The notes beneath the pieces are model-generated. The model was not told the DNA's origin. It made no database searches and saw only the letters and a list, made by a program, of their open reading frames with translations. This document shows, in pieces, positions 26,022 through 36,748 of a stretch of DNA of 64,000 nucleotides. Within the stretch, counting starts at the first letter, position 1, and each line of letters begins with the position of its first letter. Made by a program: the position numbers and the translations under genes. This stretch comes from CAVZVW01 sp963778845 (GTDB taxonomy: Bacteria > Actinomycetota > Actinomycetes > Actinomycetales > Kineosporiaceae): assembly GCA_963778845.1 (NCBI GenBank), contig CAVZVW010000009.1:868001-932000 (forward strand), in the 5' to 3' direction.

Positions 26022-26037
26022 TGACCCGATCGGGTCA
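26022..26037. promoter_or_regulatory. 16-bp palindrome upstream of coxM, candidate operator
   Basis: Perfect palindrome TGACCCGATCGGGTCA, about 120 nt before the coxM start and 110 nt after the response-regulator stop. Its place in the cox upstream region suggests a regulator-binding site. LuxR-type regulators bind such dyads, but no direct link is shown. Confidence 0.55.
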
Positions 26038-26146
26038 GGCCGCCCGTCAGCGCGCGCCCGTCACCGGCGATTCGTCAAGGCGTCGGGGCGCCGTCGCGTC
26101 CCCATCCTGAGGGCCCCGCCCGCTGCCCCAGACCCGGCCCGCTGCC

Positions 26147-26773
26147 TCAGAGCAGGCCGCGGCGCGCCGCGGCACCCACGGCCTCCGCGCGCCGGCTGAC
26201 ACCGAGCTTGGCGAACATGACACGTAAGCGCCGCTTGACCGTTGTGTCGCTCATATACAGCTCGTCCGCGATCTGCCCGTTGCTCATCCCGCGGCTCAGC
26301 ATCGCGAGCATGCGCAGCTCCACCTGGTCCAGGTCAGGCTCTGGTGAGTGCGCCTCGCCCATCAGCTGCTCCACCAGGTGAGCCGTGACCCGGGGGCTGA
26401 GCGCCCGCTGCCCCGCCGCGACCGTCTCGATGGCAGTGACGAGCACCGACGGCGAGTCGACCTTGAGCACGTACCCGAGGGCGCCGGCGCGAAGCGATCG
26501 CGTCACGTACTCGTCGTCGTCGAACGAGCTCACCACGAGCACCCGCGCCGCCGGGTCGTGCTCGAGCATGGCGTCGACGAGGTCGAGCCCGGAGGCCCCG
26601 CCGAGGCGGATGTCGACCAGGCTCACGTCCGGATGCTGCGAGCAGAACAGAGCCAGCCCCTCCTCCGCGCTCGACGCCTCGGCGACCACCGTGAACTCCC
26701 GGTAGTTCGACAGCAGGCTGCGCAGACCCTGCCGGACGATCGGATGGTCGTCGACCAGCAGGATGCTGGTCAC
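26147..26773 (-). CDS. NarL/LuxR-type response regulator
   Basis: DNA-binding response regulator of 208 residues. The receiver has the acidic pair in ILLVDDHP and the phosphoacceptor Asp54 in SLVDIRL, with Ser in VVSSFDD and the usual Lys further on. The C-terminal LuxR helix-turn-helix reads MSNGQIADELYMSDTTVKRRL. The GTG at 26773 overlaps the kinase stop by 4 nt. It is the partner of the preceding kinase and lies directly upstream of coxM on the same strand. Control of CO oxidation is a reasonable inference, not shown. Confidence 0.92.
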   Translation of the reverse strand: MTSILLVDDHPIVRQGLRSLLSNYREFTVVAEASSAEEGLALFCSQHPDVSLVDIRLGGASGLDLVDAMLEHDPAARVLVVSSFDDDEYVTRSLRAGALGYVLKVDSPSVLVTAIETVAAGQRALSPRVTAHLVEQLMGEAHSPEPDLDQVELRMLAMLSRGMSNGQIADELYMSDTTVKRRLRVMFAKLGVSRRAEAVGAAARRGLL

Positions 26774-28086
26774 CGGCGGCTCGCCGGCACGGGCACCCGC
26801 ACGCGGATCGTCGTGCCCCCGCCGGACCGCGAGGTCAGCTCCCACTGGCCCGCGAGGCTCTCGACGCGGCGCCGCATGCTCTCCAGGCCGAGGTGATGAC
26901 GCCCGTTACGGGTGAAGGGGCGGTCGATGGCACCGGGGTCGAACCCACGGCCGTTGTCGCGAACGACGACGTCGACCCGCCCCGCGTCGGCGTCGAACGT
27001 GAGAACCACGTCGGCGCGGTCGGCGCGCGCGTGGACGGCGACGTTCTGCAGCGCCTCCTGCACGATGCGGTAGAGGCTGATCTCGGTGCGGGCCGGCAAC
27101 CGCGCCGGCCGACCGACGACCTCGACCGCGCACTGCACGTGGGAGAAGGCCTGGAACCGTTCGGCGACCTCGCGCACGGCCGCGGGGAGCCCGAGGCCCT
27201 CGAGGATCGGCGGGTGCAGGTCGTGGACGACGCGACGGATCTCTGCCTCCACCTGCGCCAGGATCTCGCGGGCGGAGTCCAGCGCCTCGACCGCGGCCTC
27301 CGGTTGCTGGGCCTCGATGCGGTGCTGGCCGGACGTCAGCTCGAGCAGTGCCCCGATGAGGAGCTGGTTGATTCCGTCGTGGATGTCCTCGGCGATGCGC
27401 TGACGCTCGCTCTCCTGCCCGTCCACGGTGTCGGCGAGCACGGCCTGCAGCCGAGCCGCCTTCTCCGCGAGGGCGTCGCGGGCCTGGGCGAGCTCGCGGG
27501 TGCGTTCGTCGACGAGACGCTCCAGCCACACGTTGGTCTGCTCGAGCTGCTGGAAGAGCTGGGCGTTGTGGACGAGGACGGCGATCAGGGACGCGTACGT
27601 GAGGACCAGCCGCTCGTGGTCGTCCCCGTACGGCCCGGCTCGGTTCGCGAGCCCGATCATGCCGATGGGCCGCCCGTCCAGACGAAGCGGCACGCCCAGG
27701 AAGGCACCGACCGCGGGGTGGCCGCGGGGCTGGCCGACCCGCGAGGGGTCGGTCCGGGCGTCGTCGGTGCGCACCGGCCGGTCCTCGAGCACAACGCGGT
27801 TGAAGATGTTGGGCCGCAACGGGATCACCCGATGCTCGGCGTAGAACGTGGGCGCAGGGTGGAAGCCGTGGATGGCGGCGATCTCCAGCTCGCCCGCCTC
27901 GGCCTCCACCGCGGGGTCGCGGACGAGCCCCACGAAGCCGAACTCCGACGCCGTGAGCGTCAGGCACTGTCGCAGCGCGACGTCGAGCACATCCTCGACG
28001 TTGCGCTGCGACGACACCTCGAGCACCAGATCGGTCAAGGCGTCGAGCTGGTCTCGCGGGCCTGGGAGGGTCGGCGCGCCGGTCAT
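26770..28086 (-). CDS. GAF-domain sensor histidine kinase (HisKA_3 type)
   Basis: Soluble sensor kinase of 438 residues without membrane segments. An N-terminal GAF domain (about 25-175) senses an unknown cytoplasmic signal. A coiled-coil follows (about 178-222), then the HisKA_3 box ESERQRIAEDIHDGINQLL with phosphoacceptor His236, and the ATPase domain with VQEALQNVAVHA, DNGRGFD and GLESMRRR. A TAGCCT box 6 nt before the ATG and no ribosome-binding site indicate a leaderless mRNA. It is coupled to the response regulator and precedes the cox operon. Confidence 0.93.
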   Translation of the reverse strand: MTGAPTLPGPRDQLDALTDLVLEVSSQRNVEDVLDVALRQCLTLTASEFGFVGLVRDPAVEAEAGELEIAAIHGFHPAPTFYAEHRVIPLRPNIFNRVVLEDRPVRTDDARTDPSRVGQPRGHPAVGAFLGVPLRLDGRPIGMIGLANRAGPYGDDHERLVLTYASLIAVLVHNAQLFQQLEQTNVWLERLVDERTRELAQARDALAEKAARLQAVLADTVDGQESERQRIAEDIHDGINQLLIGALLELTSGQHRIEAQQPEAAVEALDSAREILAQVEAEIRRVVHDLHPPILEGLGLPAAVREVAERFQAFSHVQCAVEVVGRPARLPARTEISLYRIVQEALQNVAVHARADRADVVLTFDADAGRVDVVVRDNGRGFDPGAIDRPFTRNGRHHLGLESMRRRVESLAGQWELTSRSGGGTTIRVRVPVPASRR

Positions 28087-28092
28087 GCAGGC

Positions 28093-28098
28093 AGGCTA
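28093..28098 (-). promoter_or_regulatory. -10 box, leaderless promoter of the two-component operon
   Basis: TAGCCT on the minus strand, then 6 nt (GCCTGC) and the kinase ATG at 28086. No ribosome-binding site. Confidence 0.6.
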
Positions 28099-28163
28099 TC
28101 CGCCACGGCGTGTCGGGGCAGGGCGTCGTGACCTCGGTCGACGCCGCAGGCCCGGTGGCGGCG

Positions 28164-30731
28164 TCATCGCCCGCTCACGTCGACCAGTGCCGTGTCGCCG
28201 TGGGCGACGAGCGCGATCGAGCCGTCGAGGTCGGTGCGGACGGCGGCGACCCCGAGGCCGGCAAGCATGGCCAGCGCCGACGGCGCAGGGTGACCGTAGT
28301 CGTTGCCCGAGCCCACGCTGACCAGCCCTACCCGCGCTCCGGTCAGGGCGTACAGGGCCGCGACCTGCTTGGCAGAGCCGTGGTGGGCGACCTTGACGAC
28401 GTCGACGCCACCACCCAGGTCGGCGGCTCCCGAGGTGATCCGGCGCGCGAGTCCCTCCTGGCCGGCGATCTCCAGGTCGCCCAGGGCCAGGACCGACAGG
28501 CCCTCGCCGTCGGGCGCGCGCACGCGGGCGAGCACCACCACGCTGGACTCGTTGACGGCGGTCCCGTCACCGCCCTCGCCGGGGTCCGGCGGCCGCGGCG
28601 CCTCGGCCGGCTCGAGCACCTGCCAGCTCAGCGACCAGCCCTGGGCTGCCGCGACTCCAGCCGCGCCGGCCCAAGCCTGCTCCACCCGCACCCGGGCGTC
28701 GCCGGCCCAGGCGTCGACGGCCAGGGCGTTCTGCCGAGGCTCGGGGAGTGGGCTCACAAGGAGCCTGCCGACGTCTCGGCCGTGAAGTGCACCAGGGAGC
28801 CCCAGCACGTGGTCGGCGTGGTCGTGGGTGAGCACGACCAGGTCGAGATGGCGCACATGGAGCCGGCGCAGGCACCGGTCCACTCGACCGGGGTCGGGTC
28901 CGGCGTCGATGAGCACGCCGCGATCCAGCCCGCTACGCAGCACGAGGGCATCGCCCTGGCCGACGTCGCAGGCGACGACAAGCCATCGCGGGTCAGGCCA
29001 GGCGCGGCCGGCGTGCGCCCACGAGACAGGGTCGGGCACCGGCCAGCCCACGGCGGCAGCGCAGCCCCCCGCCGACCCCAGCAGCGCCAGCGCGAGGGCA
29101 GCAGCCACGAGGCGCGATCTCGGAACCAGCCCCGGTCGCCCCCTCCGTGGCCACCCGGGGGGGCCGCCCTCGACCGGACGTCGCCGCCGCACCGTCAGCG
29201 CTACGAAGGCCGCGCTCGAGATGGTCATGAGCCCGGCACCGGCCAGTCCCGGCGGCCAGGCCAACGCGGCACCCGGAACCCCGGCGGCAACCCGCGCCAC
29301 CTCCGCGATCCACCAGGCGGCGACCCCGGCCGGCCACGCGGCGACGTGGGCGGCCCAGCCGGACAGCGGCGCGAGCCCGGCCGCCACGAGACCGAACAGC
29401 GTGGCCGGGGCCACCGCCGGCCCGGCGAGCAGGTTCGCGGGAACGGCGACAAGGCTCACGGTCGGTTGAAGCAGCACGAGCACCGGCGCGCAGGCCACCT
29501 GAGCCGCGGCCGGCGCCGCCACGGCGACCGCGAGGGGTGCCGGGACCACCCGCCGCAGGCCGCGCGCCCACACCGGTGCCAGGAGGACGAGCGCGCCTGT
29601 CGCCAGGCACGACAGAGCGAACCCGAACGACCGGCTCAGCCACGGATCCAGGCAGACGAGCAGCACCACCGTCGCCGCAAGAGCGGGCAACGCCCGCGCC
29701 GGACGCCCGGCCGCCATCGCCAGGAGCCCGACGCCGGCCATCGCCGCAGCGCGTAGCACGCTCGGTTCGGGCCCCGTGAGCACCACGAAGGCGGCAGTGG
29801 ACAGCAGGGCGAGCAGCACCCTCGCACGGCGGGGGAGCCCGGTGGTGACCGCGAGCACGGCTGTCGTCGCGATCGCCAGGTTGGCTCCGCTCACCGCCGT
29901 CACGTGGGTCAGGCCGGCCGCGCGCATCTCGTCCAGCGTCTGGGCGGCCAAGCCGGACGTGTCACCCACCACGAGTCCGGGCACGAGGCCGGGTGCCGCG
30001 CCCGGGAGACCCGCGCAGGCTCGTCGCAGGCCGGCACGTGCACCCGCAGCCAGCCGCCATGCCAGCGCCGGAGGATGGACGACTGCCACGTCGCCGAGCA
30101 CGGACACCACGGCCACGGCCGGGTCGCCCGCCTCGGTCGGGGCGAGCCGCCCCACGAGGCTCACCCGCGAACCGGGCACGAGGGCCGCCAGGCCGGGGTC
30201 GCCGATCGCGAGCACGGTCCCCGACGCCGAGGTTGCGCGCCCGCGCGCCGAGGCGGCGTCCAGCACCAGGCGCACCGCCCACCGAGGCGGCCGGCCAGGC
30301 ACGCCACGCGTCGGCAGAGGGTCGCCGGCCACGCGTCCGGTCAGGGTCGCGACCGCGCGCTGCGCCACCCAGACCGGCAGCAGGCCCGACTCTCGCGCGT
30401 GCAGCCGTGCCGCCGTGGACGCGAGGACGACGGCCGCCGCGGCGAGAACCAACCCTGCAGCACAGACCGACGCCTCCCAGGCAGGGTGTCCCGCCCGGCT
30501 CGTTCCGCGCCCCACCCTGCCCGTTCCGAGCCGCCGCCGAGAGGTCAGGCTCTGCATCGCCGGTGCGCACAGGAAGGCGCAGACCGTCACCGCGGCTGAC
30601 GTCACGGCGATCGCGGCCATCGTGACGACACGGCCCGGCCACGCGGTCGCGAGGAACCCCGTGCCCCAGGCCGCGAGGGCCGGCGGCACCAGACGAGGGT
30701 CCTGTGCGCGGGCCTCGACACGGGCTTGCAC
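28164..30731 (-). CDS. comEC: ComEC/Rec2-family DNA-uptake channel protein
   Basis: Polytopic membrane protein for transport of single-stranded DNA in competence systems. 855 residues. The N-terminal helices and DUF4131-like region lead to the Competence domain (about 225-500; HVTAVSGANLAIATTAVLAV, MAGVGLLAMAAGRPARALPALA). The C-terminal metallo-beta-lactamase-like domain has LTHDHADHVLGLPGAL and VVKVAHHGS. The GTG start lies 3 nt after the comEA stop, so they form an operon. No comF, comK-like or type IV pilus genes are in the window, so competence itself is unproven. Confidence 0.93.
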   Translation of the reverse strand: MQARVEARAQDPRLVPPALAAWGTGFLATAWPGRVVTMAAIAVTSAAVTVCAFLCAPAMQSLTSRRRLGTGRVGRGTSRAGHPAWEASVCAAGLVLAAAAVVLASTAARLHARESGLLPVWVAQRAVATLTGRVAGDPLPTRGVPGRPPRWAVRLVLDAASARGRATSASGTVLAIGDPGLAALVPGSRVSLVGRLAPTEAGDPAVAVVSVLGDVAVVHPPALAWRLAAGARAGLRRACAGLPGAAPGLVPGLVVGDTSGLAAQTLDEMRAAGLTHVTAVSGANLAIATTAVLAVTTGLPRRARVLLALLSTAAFVVLTGPEPSVLRAAAMAGVGLLAMAAGRPARALPALAATVVLLVCLDPWLSRSFGFALSCLATGALVLLAPVWARGLRRVVPAPLAVAVAAPAAAQVACAPVLVLLQPTVSLVAVPANLLAGPAVAPATLFGLVAAGLAPLSGWAAHVAAWPAGVAAWWIAEVARVAAGVPGAALAWPPGLAGAGLMTISSAAFVALTVRRRRPVEGGPPGWPRRGRPGLVPRSRLVAAALALALLGSAGGCAAAVGWPVPDPVSWAHAGRAWPDPRWLVVACDVGQGDALVLRSGLDRGVLIDAGPDPGRVDRCLRRLHVRHLDLVVLTHDHADHVLGLPGALHGRDVGRLLVSPLPEPRQNALAVDAWAGDARVRVEQAWAGAAGVAAAQGWSLSWQVLEPAEAPRPPDPGEGGDGTAVNESSVVVLARVRAPDGEGLSVLALGDLEIAGQEGLARRITSGAADLGGGVDVVKVAHHGSAKQVAALYALTGARVGLVSVGSGNDYGHPAPSALAMLAGLGVAAVRTDLDGSIALVAHGDTALVDVSGR

Positions 30732-30734
30732 GGC

Positions 30735-31610
30735 TCACACCCGCACGAGCGGTCGCAGCTGGGCGAGCAGGCGCGGTCCGATCCCACCCACCTCGGCGAG
30801 CTCGTCGACTCGGGCGAAGCGCCCGTGCGCCTGTCGCCACTCCACGATCCGTCCCGCGATCACCGGCCCGACGCCGGGCAGGCCGTCCAGCTCCGTGACG
30901 GACGCCGAGTTGAGGTCCACGACTGGCAAGCCATGACCACCCGGCCCGCCGCCTCCGACGGCCACGCCGGTCGACCCGATGCCGGCACCAGGAACCGGCT
31001 GACCGATCTTCGGGACGACGATCTGCTCGCCGTCGCTGACGACGCGGGCCAGGTTCACGGCCGCCAGGTCCCCGTGGGGGCCCACCCCGCCGGCTGCCTG
31101 CACCGCATCAGCCACGCGCGCCCCGGCGCCGAGGCGCACGAGCCCCGGACGGCGCACCTGGCCCACCACGTCGACGACCACCGTCCCGGCCTGGCCCGGT
31201 ACCGGCGCCCCGACGACGGTGGTGGCCGACGGTTTGGGCACCCGACTCGTCGCGGCAGGCGTCGCCAACGCGACATGCGGCATCGGCGCCGGGGTGCTCG
31301 CCCAGGCGCGCACGATGAGGCCGGCGGAGACGAGCGCGGCCACCACGACGGCGACCACCACCGCTCGAACCGGTGATGCGACTCGCTCCCGCAGCACGAG
31401 CGGCACCCGGTCGGCTGCAGACTCCCGTAGGAGGTTCCCCCACGTGAGAGCCGGCGGGTCCACCGCGTCGGCGGGGGCGGCGTCCACCCTGGCCCGTCCC
31501 TGCCCCGGACGCTGCGGCGTCCACCCGGTGGCCCCCGCCGGCACGGCGGGTCGGTGCGTCAGCGCGACAAGCCGCCGGGCGGCGTCCGCGTCCTGCTGTG
31601 ATCGACCCAC
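30735..31610 (-). CDS. comEA: ComEA-family helix-hairpin-helix DNA-binding protein
   Basis: Membrane-anchored DNA receptor of competence systems. 291 residues. A cytoplasmic N-terminus of about 80 residues, one transmembrane helix (AVVVAVVVAALVSAGLIV), a Pro/Thr-rich linker, an SLBB domain (VVVDVVGQVRRPGLVRLGAGARVADAVQAAGG) and a C-terminal helix-hairpin-helix pair (VDLNSASVTELDGLPGVGPVIAGRIVEW, split here only for description). GTG start at 31610 with no ribosome-binding site but a TAGCGT box 7 nt upstream. Followed directly by comEC. Confidence 0.93.
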   Translation of the reverse strand: MGRSQQDADAARRLVALTHRPAVPAGATGWTPQRPGQGRARVDAAPADAVDPPALTWGNLLRESAADRVPLVLRERVASPVRAVVVAVVVAALVSAGLIVRAWASTPAPMPHVALATPAATSRVPKPSATTVVGAPVPGQAGTVVVDVVGQVRRPGLVRLGAGARVADAVQAAGGVGPHGDLAAVNLARVVSDGEQIVVPKIGQPVPGAGIGSTGVAVGGGGPGGHGLPVVDLNSASVTELDGLPGVGPVIAGRIVEWRQAHGRFARVDELAEVGGIGPRLLAQLRPLVRV

Positions 31611-31617
31611 GCCACGG

Positions 31618-31623
31618 ACGCTA
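31618..31623 (-). promoter_or_regulatory. -10 box, leaderless promoter of comEA-comEC
   Basis: TAGCGT on the minus strand, then 7 nt and the GTG at 31610. No ribosome-binding site is seen. Confidence 0.5.
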
Positions 31624-31739
31624 GGCCGCAGCGGGACGACGCCTCCTGGAGCACCTCCCGGGCTGTGGACGGCGGGACCATCGACCGGCCTGGGGACAAC
31701 TCGCCGGTCCCCGTCCGAGTGTGCGAGAACTGAACAAGC

Positions 31740-32618
31740 TCAGTCGGCCGGAGCCACGACGATCGCGAGCATCCCGGGCCCGACGTGCGCCCCGACGACT
31801 GCTCCCACCTCGCCGATGTACAGGTCTCGAAGGTCGGGGATGCGCGCGCGCAGGCGCTCGGCCATGTCCTTCGCCTGCAACGGCGAGGCCAGGTGGTGAA
31901 CGGCGACGTCGACCCGTCGGCCGCCGGCCTCGGCGAGGGCCACCTCCTCCAACCGGGCCAAGGCGCGCGACGTCGTCCGCACCCGCTCCAGCGGCTCGAG
32001 GCGCCCGTCCTGCAGCCGCAGCAGCGGCTTGACCGCCAGCGCCGAGCCGAGCAGCGCCTGGGCGGCACCGATACGCCCGCCCCGGCGCAGGTACTCCAGC
32101 GTGTCCACGTACAACCAGGCGTGGGTGGCGAACGCCGTCCGCGACGCCGCGCGGGCGACCTCCTCCACCGGCTCGCCCGAGGCCGCCGCGCGGGCGGCGG
32201 CCAGCACCGCGAACCCCAGGCCCATCCCGAGCGAGCGCGAGTCCACGACCTCGACGTGCACCTCGCCGTCCACCTCGGCGGCCGCGGTCCTGGCCGCCGC
32301 CACCGTCCCGGACATGTCGGCGGAGAGGTGCACGGACACGACGCTGGTGGCCCCCTCGGCGGCCAGCCGGCGGTACGTCTGGGCGAAGAGGGCCGGCGCC
32401 GGCCTGGAGGTCGTCACCGGGGTCCAGTCGTGCAACGCGTCGGCGACCTGGGCGCTCGTGACCTCGACTCCCTCGGCCAGGGAGCGCCCGCCGATGACCA
32501 CCTGCAGCGGGACGACGGTCAGCGAGTGCGCCTCCACCAGCTCCGGTGGCAGGTACGCCGTGGAGTCCGTGACGACGGCGACGCGACCTTCACCTGCGCC
32601 GGTCGCGGGTGCAGCCAT
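31740..32618 (-). CDS. DegV family fatty-acid-binding protein
   Basis: DegV proteins bind fatty acids, in some bacteria (FakB) for phosphorylation by a fatty-acid kinase. 292 residues. The start AVVTDSTAYLPPELVEAHSLTVVPL is diagnostic. The fatty-acid-binding signature follows as TSRPAPALFAQTYRRLAAEGA, with VVSVHLSADMSGTVAAARTAA and LEYLRRGGRIGAAQALLGS. No FakA kinase gene is nearby. A TAGCCT box 6 nt before the ATG suggests a leaderless transcript. It precedes comEA on the same strand, the usual actinobacterial context. Confidence 0.93.
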   Translation of the reverse strand: MAAPATGAGEGRVAVVTDSTAYLPPELVEAHSLTVVPLQVVIGGRSLAEGVEVTSAQVADALHDWTPVTTSRPAPALFAQTYRRLAAEGATSVVSVHLSADMSGTVAAARTAAAEVDGEVHVEVVDSRSLGMGLGFAVLAAARAAASGEPVEEVARAASRTAFATHAWLYVDTLEYLRRGGRIGAAQALLGSALAVKPLLRLQDGRLEPLERVRTTSRALARLEEVALAEAGGRRVDVAVHHLASPLQAKDMAERLRARIPDLRDLYIGEVGAVVGAHVGPGMLAIVVAPAD

Positions 32619-32624
32619 GGCCGG

Positions 32625-32630
32625 AGGCTA
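32625..32630 (-). promoter_or_regulatory. -10 box, leaderless promoter of degV
   Basis: TAGCCT on the minus strand followed by 6 nt (CCGGCC) and the ATG at 32618. Confidence 0.6.
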
Positions 32631-32843
32631 CCGCTTCGGGCCCGCCCCGGCCTTTGGCGGCGCCCACCTGCATCGGTGCCTCCCCGCGTGCCTGCCCTGC
32701 TCCTGCGCGGGCGGCTCGGATGTGGCCCGGCGTGGACCAGCGGCCCCCCCCGCGGGCACGATGACCCCCGCGAGCACGACGACTCCCGGGCCGACACGGC
32801 TGCTCGGCCGGGCTGACGAAGCCGGGGTAACGGGTCCCGGTAG

Positions 32844-32939
32844 GCGACATGATCGCCACCCCAGCGCCATAACCTCCGCGACACGCGGGTCTCGGGCCAC
32901 TCGTGACCGGTTGTGTCACCGGCGTGGCGATCATGTGGC
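32844..32939. repeat. Long inverted repeat downstream of leuS
   Basis: Arms GCGACATGATCGCCAC (32844-32859) and GTGGCGATCATGTGGC (32924-32939) match at 15 of 16 positions across a 64-nt loop. The loop contains a smaller GTGAC/GTCAC hairpin (32904-32920). Possible REP-like element or leuS terminator. Confidence 0.75.
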
Positions 32940-33041
32940 GCCTGGCGCTGCGTTCCGGCGCCTGCAGGCAGCGCGCCTCATGGCCGGCCGCGCCGCCGCA
33001 GGCTCTGCACGCGCATCCGCTCACGTGCCCGACTGGCGAGC

Positions 33042-35640
<2,599 letters not shown>

Positions 35641-35688
35641 GGTCGTCCTCGTCTCGCGTGGCTGCTCGTTGCGGGCTGGGCATGACGA

Positions 35689-35710
35689 AGCCCCTCGCAC
35701 AGGAGGGGCT
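35689..35710 (-). terminator. Candidate attenuator hairpin of leuS
   Basis: Perfect 8-bp stem AGCCCCTC/GAGGGGCT with a 6-nt loop, between the leader peptide stop (35741) and the leuS start (35640). The 7-nt segment next to it (35711-35717) can pair with 35744-35750 at the leader stop, a region a ribosome stalled on the Leu codons would cover. No U-run follows. Confidence 0.6.
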
Positions 35711-35740
35711 GCCGCGCCGACTCGCCTGCTGGCGACCTGG

Positions 35741-35791
35741 TCAGCGCGGCCCGGTAAGGAGGAGCCGTGCAGCGAACAGCCTCGTGCTCAT
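35741..35791 (-). CDS. leuS leader peptide (leucine-rich, candidate attenuation control)
   Basis: Sixteen-residue open frame MSTRLFAARLLLTGPR upstream of leuS. It has four leucines, three of them consecutive (CTC CTC CTT at 35756-35764). A TACCCT box lies 6 nt before its ATG, so the peptide would be made from a leaderless transcript. A GC-rich hairpin (35689-35710) follows before leuS. Together these match ribosome-mediated attenuation: a shortage of charged tRNA-Leu stalls the ribosome on the leucine codons and changes folding downstream. Classical attenuators have been predicted for leuS in some Streptomyces. The coding claim rests on architecture only. Confidence 0.7.
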   Translation of the reverse strand: MSTRLFAARLLLTGPR

Positions 35792-35797
35792 GGTGCA

Positions 35798-35803
35798 AGG
35801 GTA
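35798..35803 (-). promoter_or_regulatory. -10 box of the leuS leader transcript
   Basis: TACCCT on the minus strand, then TGCACC and the leader-peptide ATG at 35791. No ribosome-binding site and no clear -35 box. Confidence 0.6.
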
Positions 35804-35865
35804 GCCGACCGGGACGAATGGGCGCGGCCCCGATCCCCGTTCCTGACCGCCGGCGGGGAACGGGG

Positions 35866-36720
35866 TCAGGGATGGGCCGCTGCCAGGCCGGCCAGCGCGA
35901 CGCCGGCGACGACCAGCCCCACTGCGGCCAGGGTGAGCCGAAAGGCGATGCGGGACGGCGCCCCGCCACCGGTGAGGAGCACCGCCACCGAGCCGGCGAG
36001 CGCGACGACGGCACCGGCCAGCAGCAGGGCGGACGGCGCTGCCGACCCGCCGGGCAGACCCGCTCTCAGCACCGCGGCGGCCCCGGCCACCATCACGCCC
36101 GTGACCACGAGTGAACCGCGCGGCCCCAGCCTCTGCGGCAAGCCCCGCACGCCCGTCGCCCGGTCGGCCGCGGTGTCCGCGACGGTGTTGGCGAAGTGCG
36201 CCCCCACGCCCATCATCGCCGCGCCGGCCACCACGCTCGGGCTGGGCCACGCACCGTCGGGCGCGGCGAGCGTCACGACCGCCGGCAGCAGGCCGAACGA
36301 CACGAGGAACGGCAACGGGCTCAGCGCCGTCCCCTTCAGGTAGAGGTTGTACGCCCACGCGGACCCGACTGCCGTCAGATGTGCCAGCCCCGGCGCGACA
36401 CCGAGTGCGAGCGAGAGCACGACGCACGCGACCAGCGCCGCGAACGTGGCCGTGCGCAGCACCACGACCCTCACCAGGCCGGCGGGTACGGGCTTGTCCG
36501 TGCGGCCCGCGGCGACGTCACGGGCGACGTCCACCCAGTCGTTGCACCACCCGACCGAGAGCTGACCGGTCAGCACCGCCGCCGCGAGCAGCACCCCTCG
36601 CCCGCCGGAGAGCCCGAGGGAGGCCCCGTACACGGCCGTGAACGCGGTGACGGCCAGGCAGGGCAGCGGGTGGCATGCGCGCGCGAGGCCGACCAGGGTG
36701 GTGAGCCGGACCGCGGGCAC
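35866..36720 (-). CDS. UbiA-family prenyltransferase
   Basis: Polytopic intramembrane prenyltransferase of 284 residues with eight or nine predicted helices. The first aspartate motif reads NDWVDVARDVAAGRTDKP (NDxxDxxxD) and the second lies in NTVADTAADRATGVRGLPQRLG. Family members attach isoprenoid chains to aromatic or other acceptors in quinone, haem or lipid pathways. No pathway gene is adjacent, so the substrate is unknown. The GTG has a TAGCCT box 6 nt upstream and no ribosome-binding site. Confidence 0.92.
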   Translation of the reverse strand: MPAVRLTTLVGLARACHPLPCLAVTAFTAVYGASLGLSGGRGVLLAAAVLTGQLSVGWCNDWVDVARDVAAGRTDKPVPAGLVRVVVLRTATFAALVACVVLSLALGVAPGLAHLTAVGSAWAYNLYLKGTALSPLPFLVSFGLLPAVVTLAAPDGAWPSPSVVAGAAMMGVGAHFANTVADTAADRATGVRGLPQRLGPRGSLVVTGVMVAGAAAVLRAGLPGGSAAPSALLLAGAVVALAGSVAVLLTGGGAPSRIAFRLTLAAVGLVVAGVALAGLAAAHP

Positions 36721-36726
36721 CCAGGC

Positions 36727-36732
36727 AGGCTA
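36727..36732 (-). promoter_or_regulatory. -10 box, leaderless promoter of the UbiA-family gene
   Basis: TAGCCT on the minus strand, then GCCTGG and the GTG at 36720. It lies between this gene and the GGDEF gene stop at 36749. Confidence 0.6.
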
Positions 36733-36748
36733 GACCGGGCTCGGCAGC

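Larger units (their letters stand above)
32619..33041. other. Intergenic region between leuS and degV
   Basis: About 420 bp with no convincing gene. It holds the degV -10 box at its left edge and the long inverted repeat at 32844-32939. Open frames across it have no family resemblance. Confidence 0.6.

Noticed and set aside
35641..35740. T-box riboswitch upstream of leuS
   Set aside because: I see no AGGGTGGNACCGCG-like T-box sequence. The leader peptide plus hairpin explains the region better.
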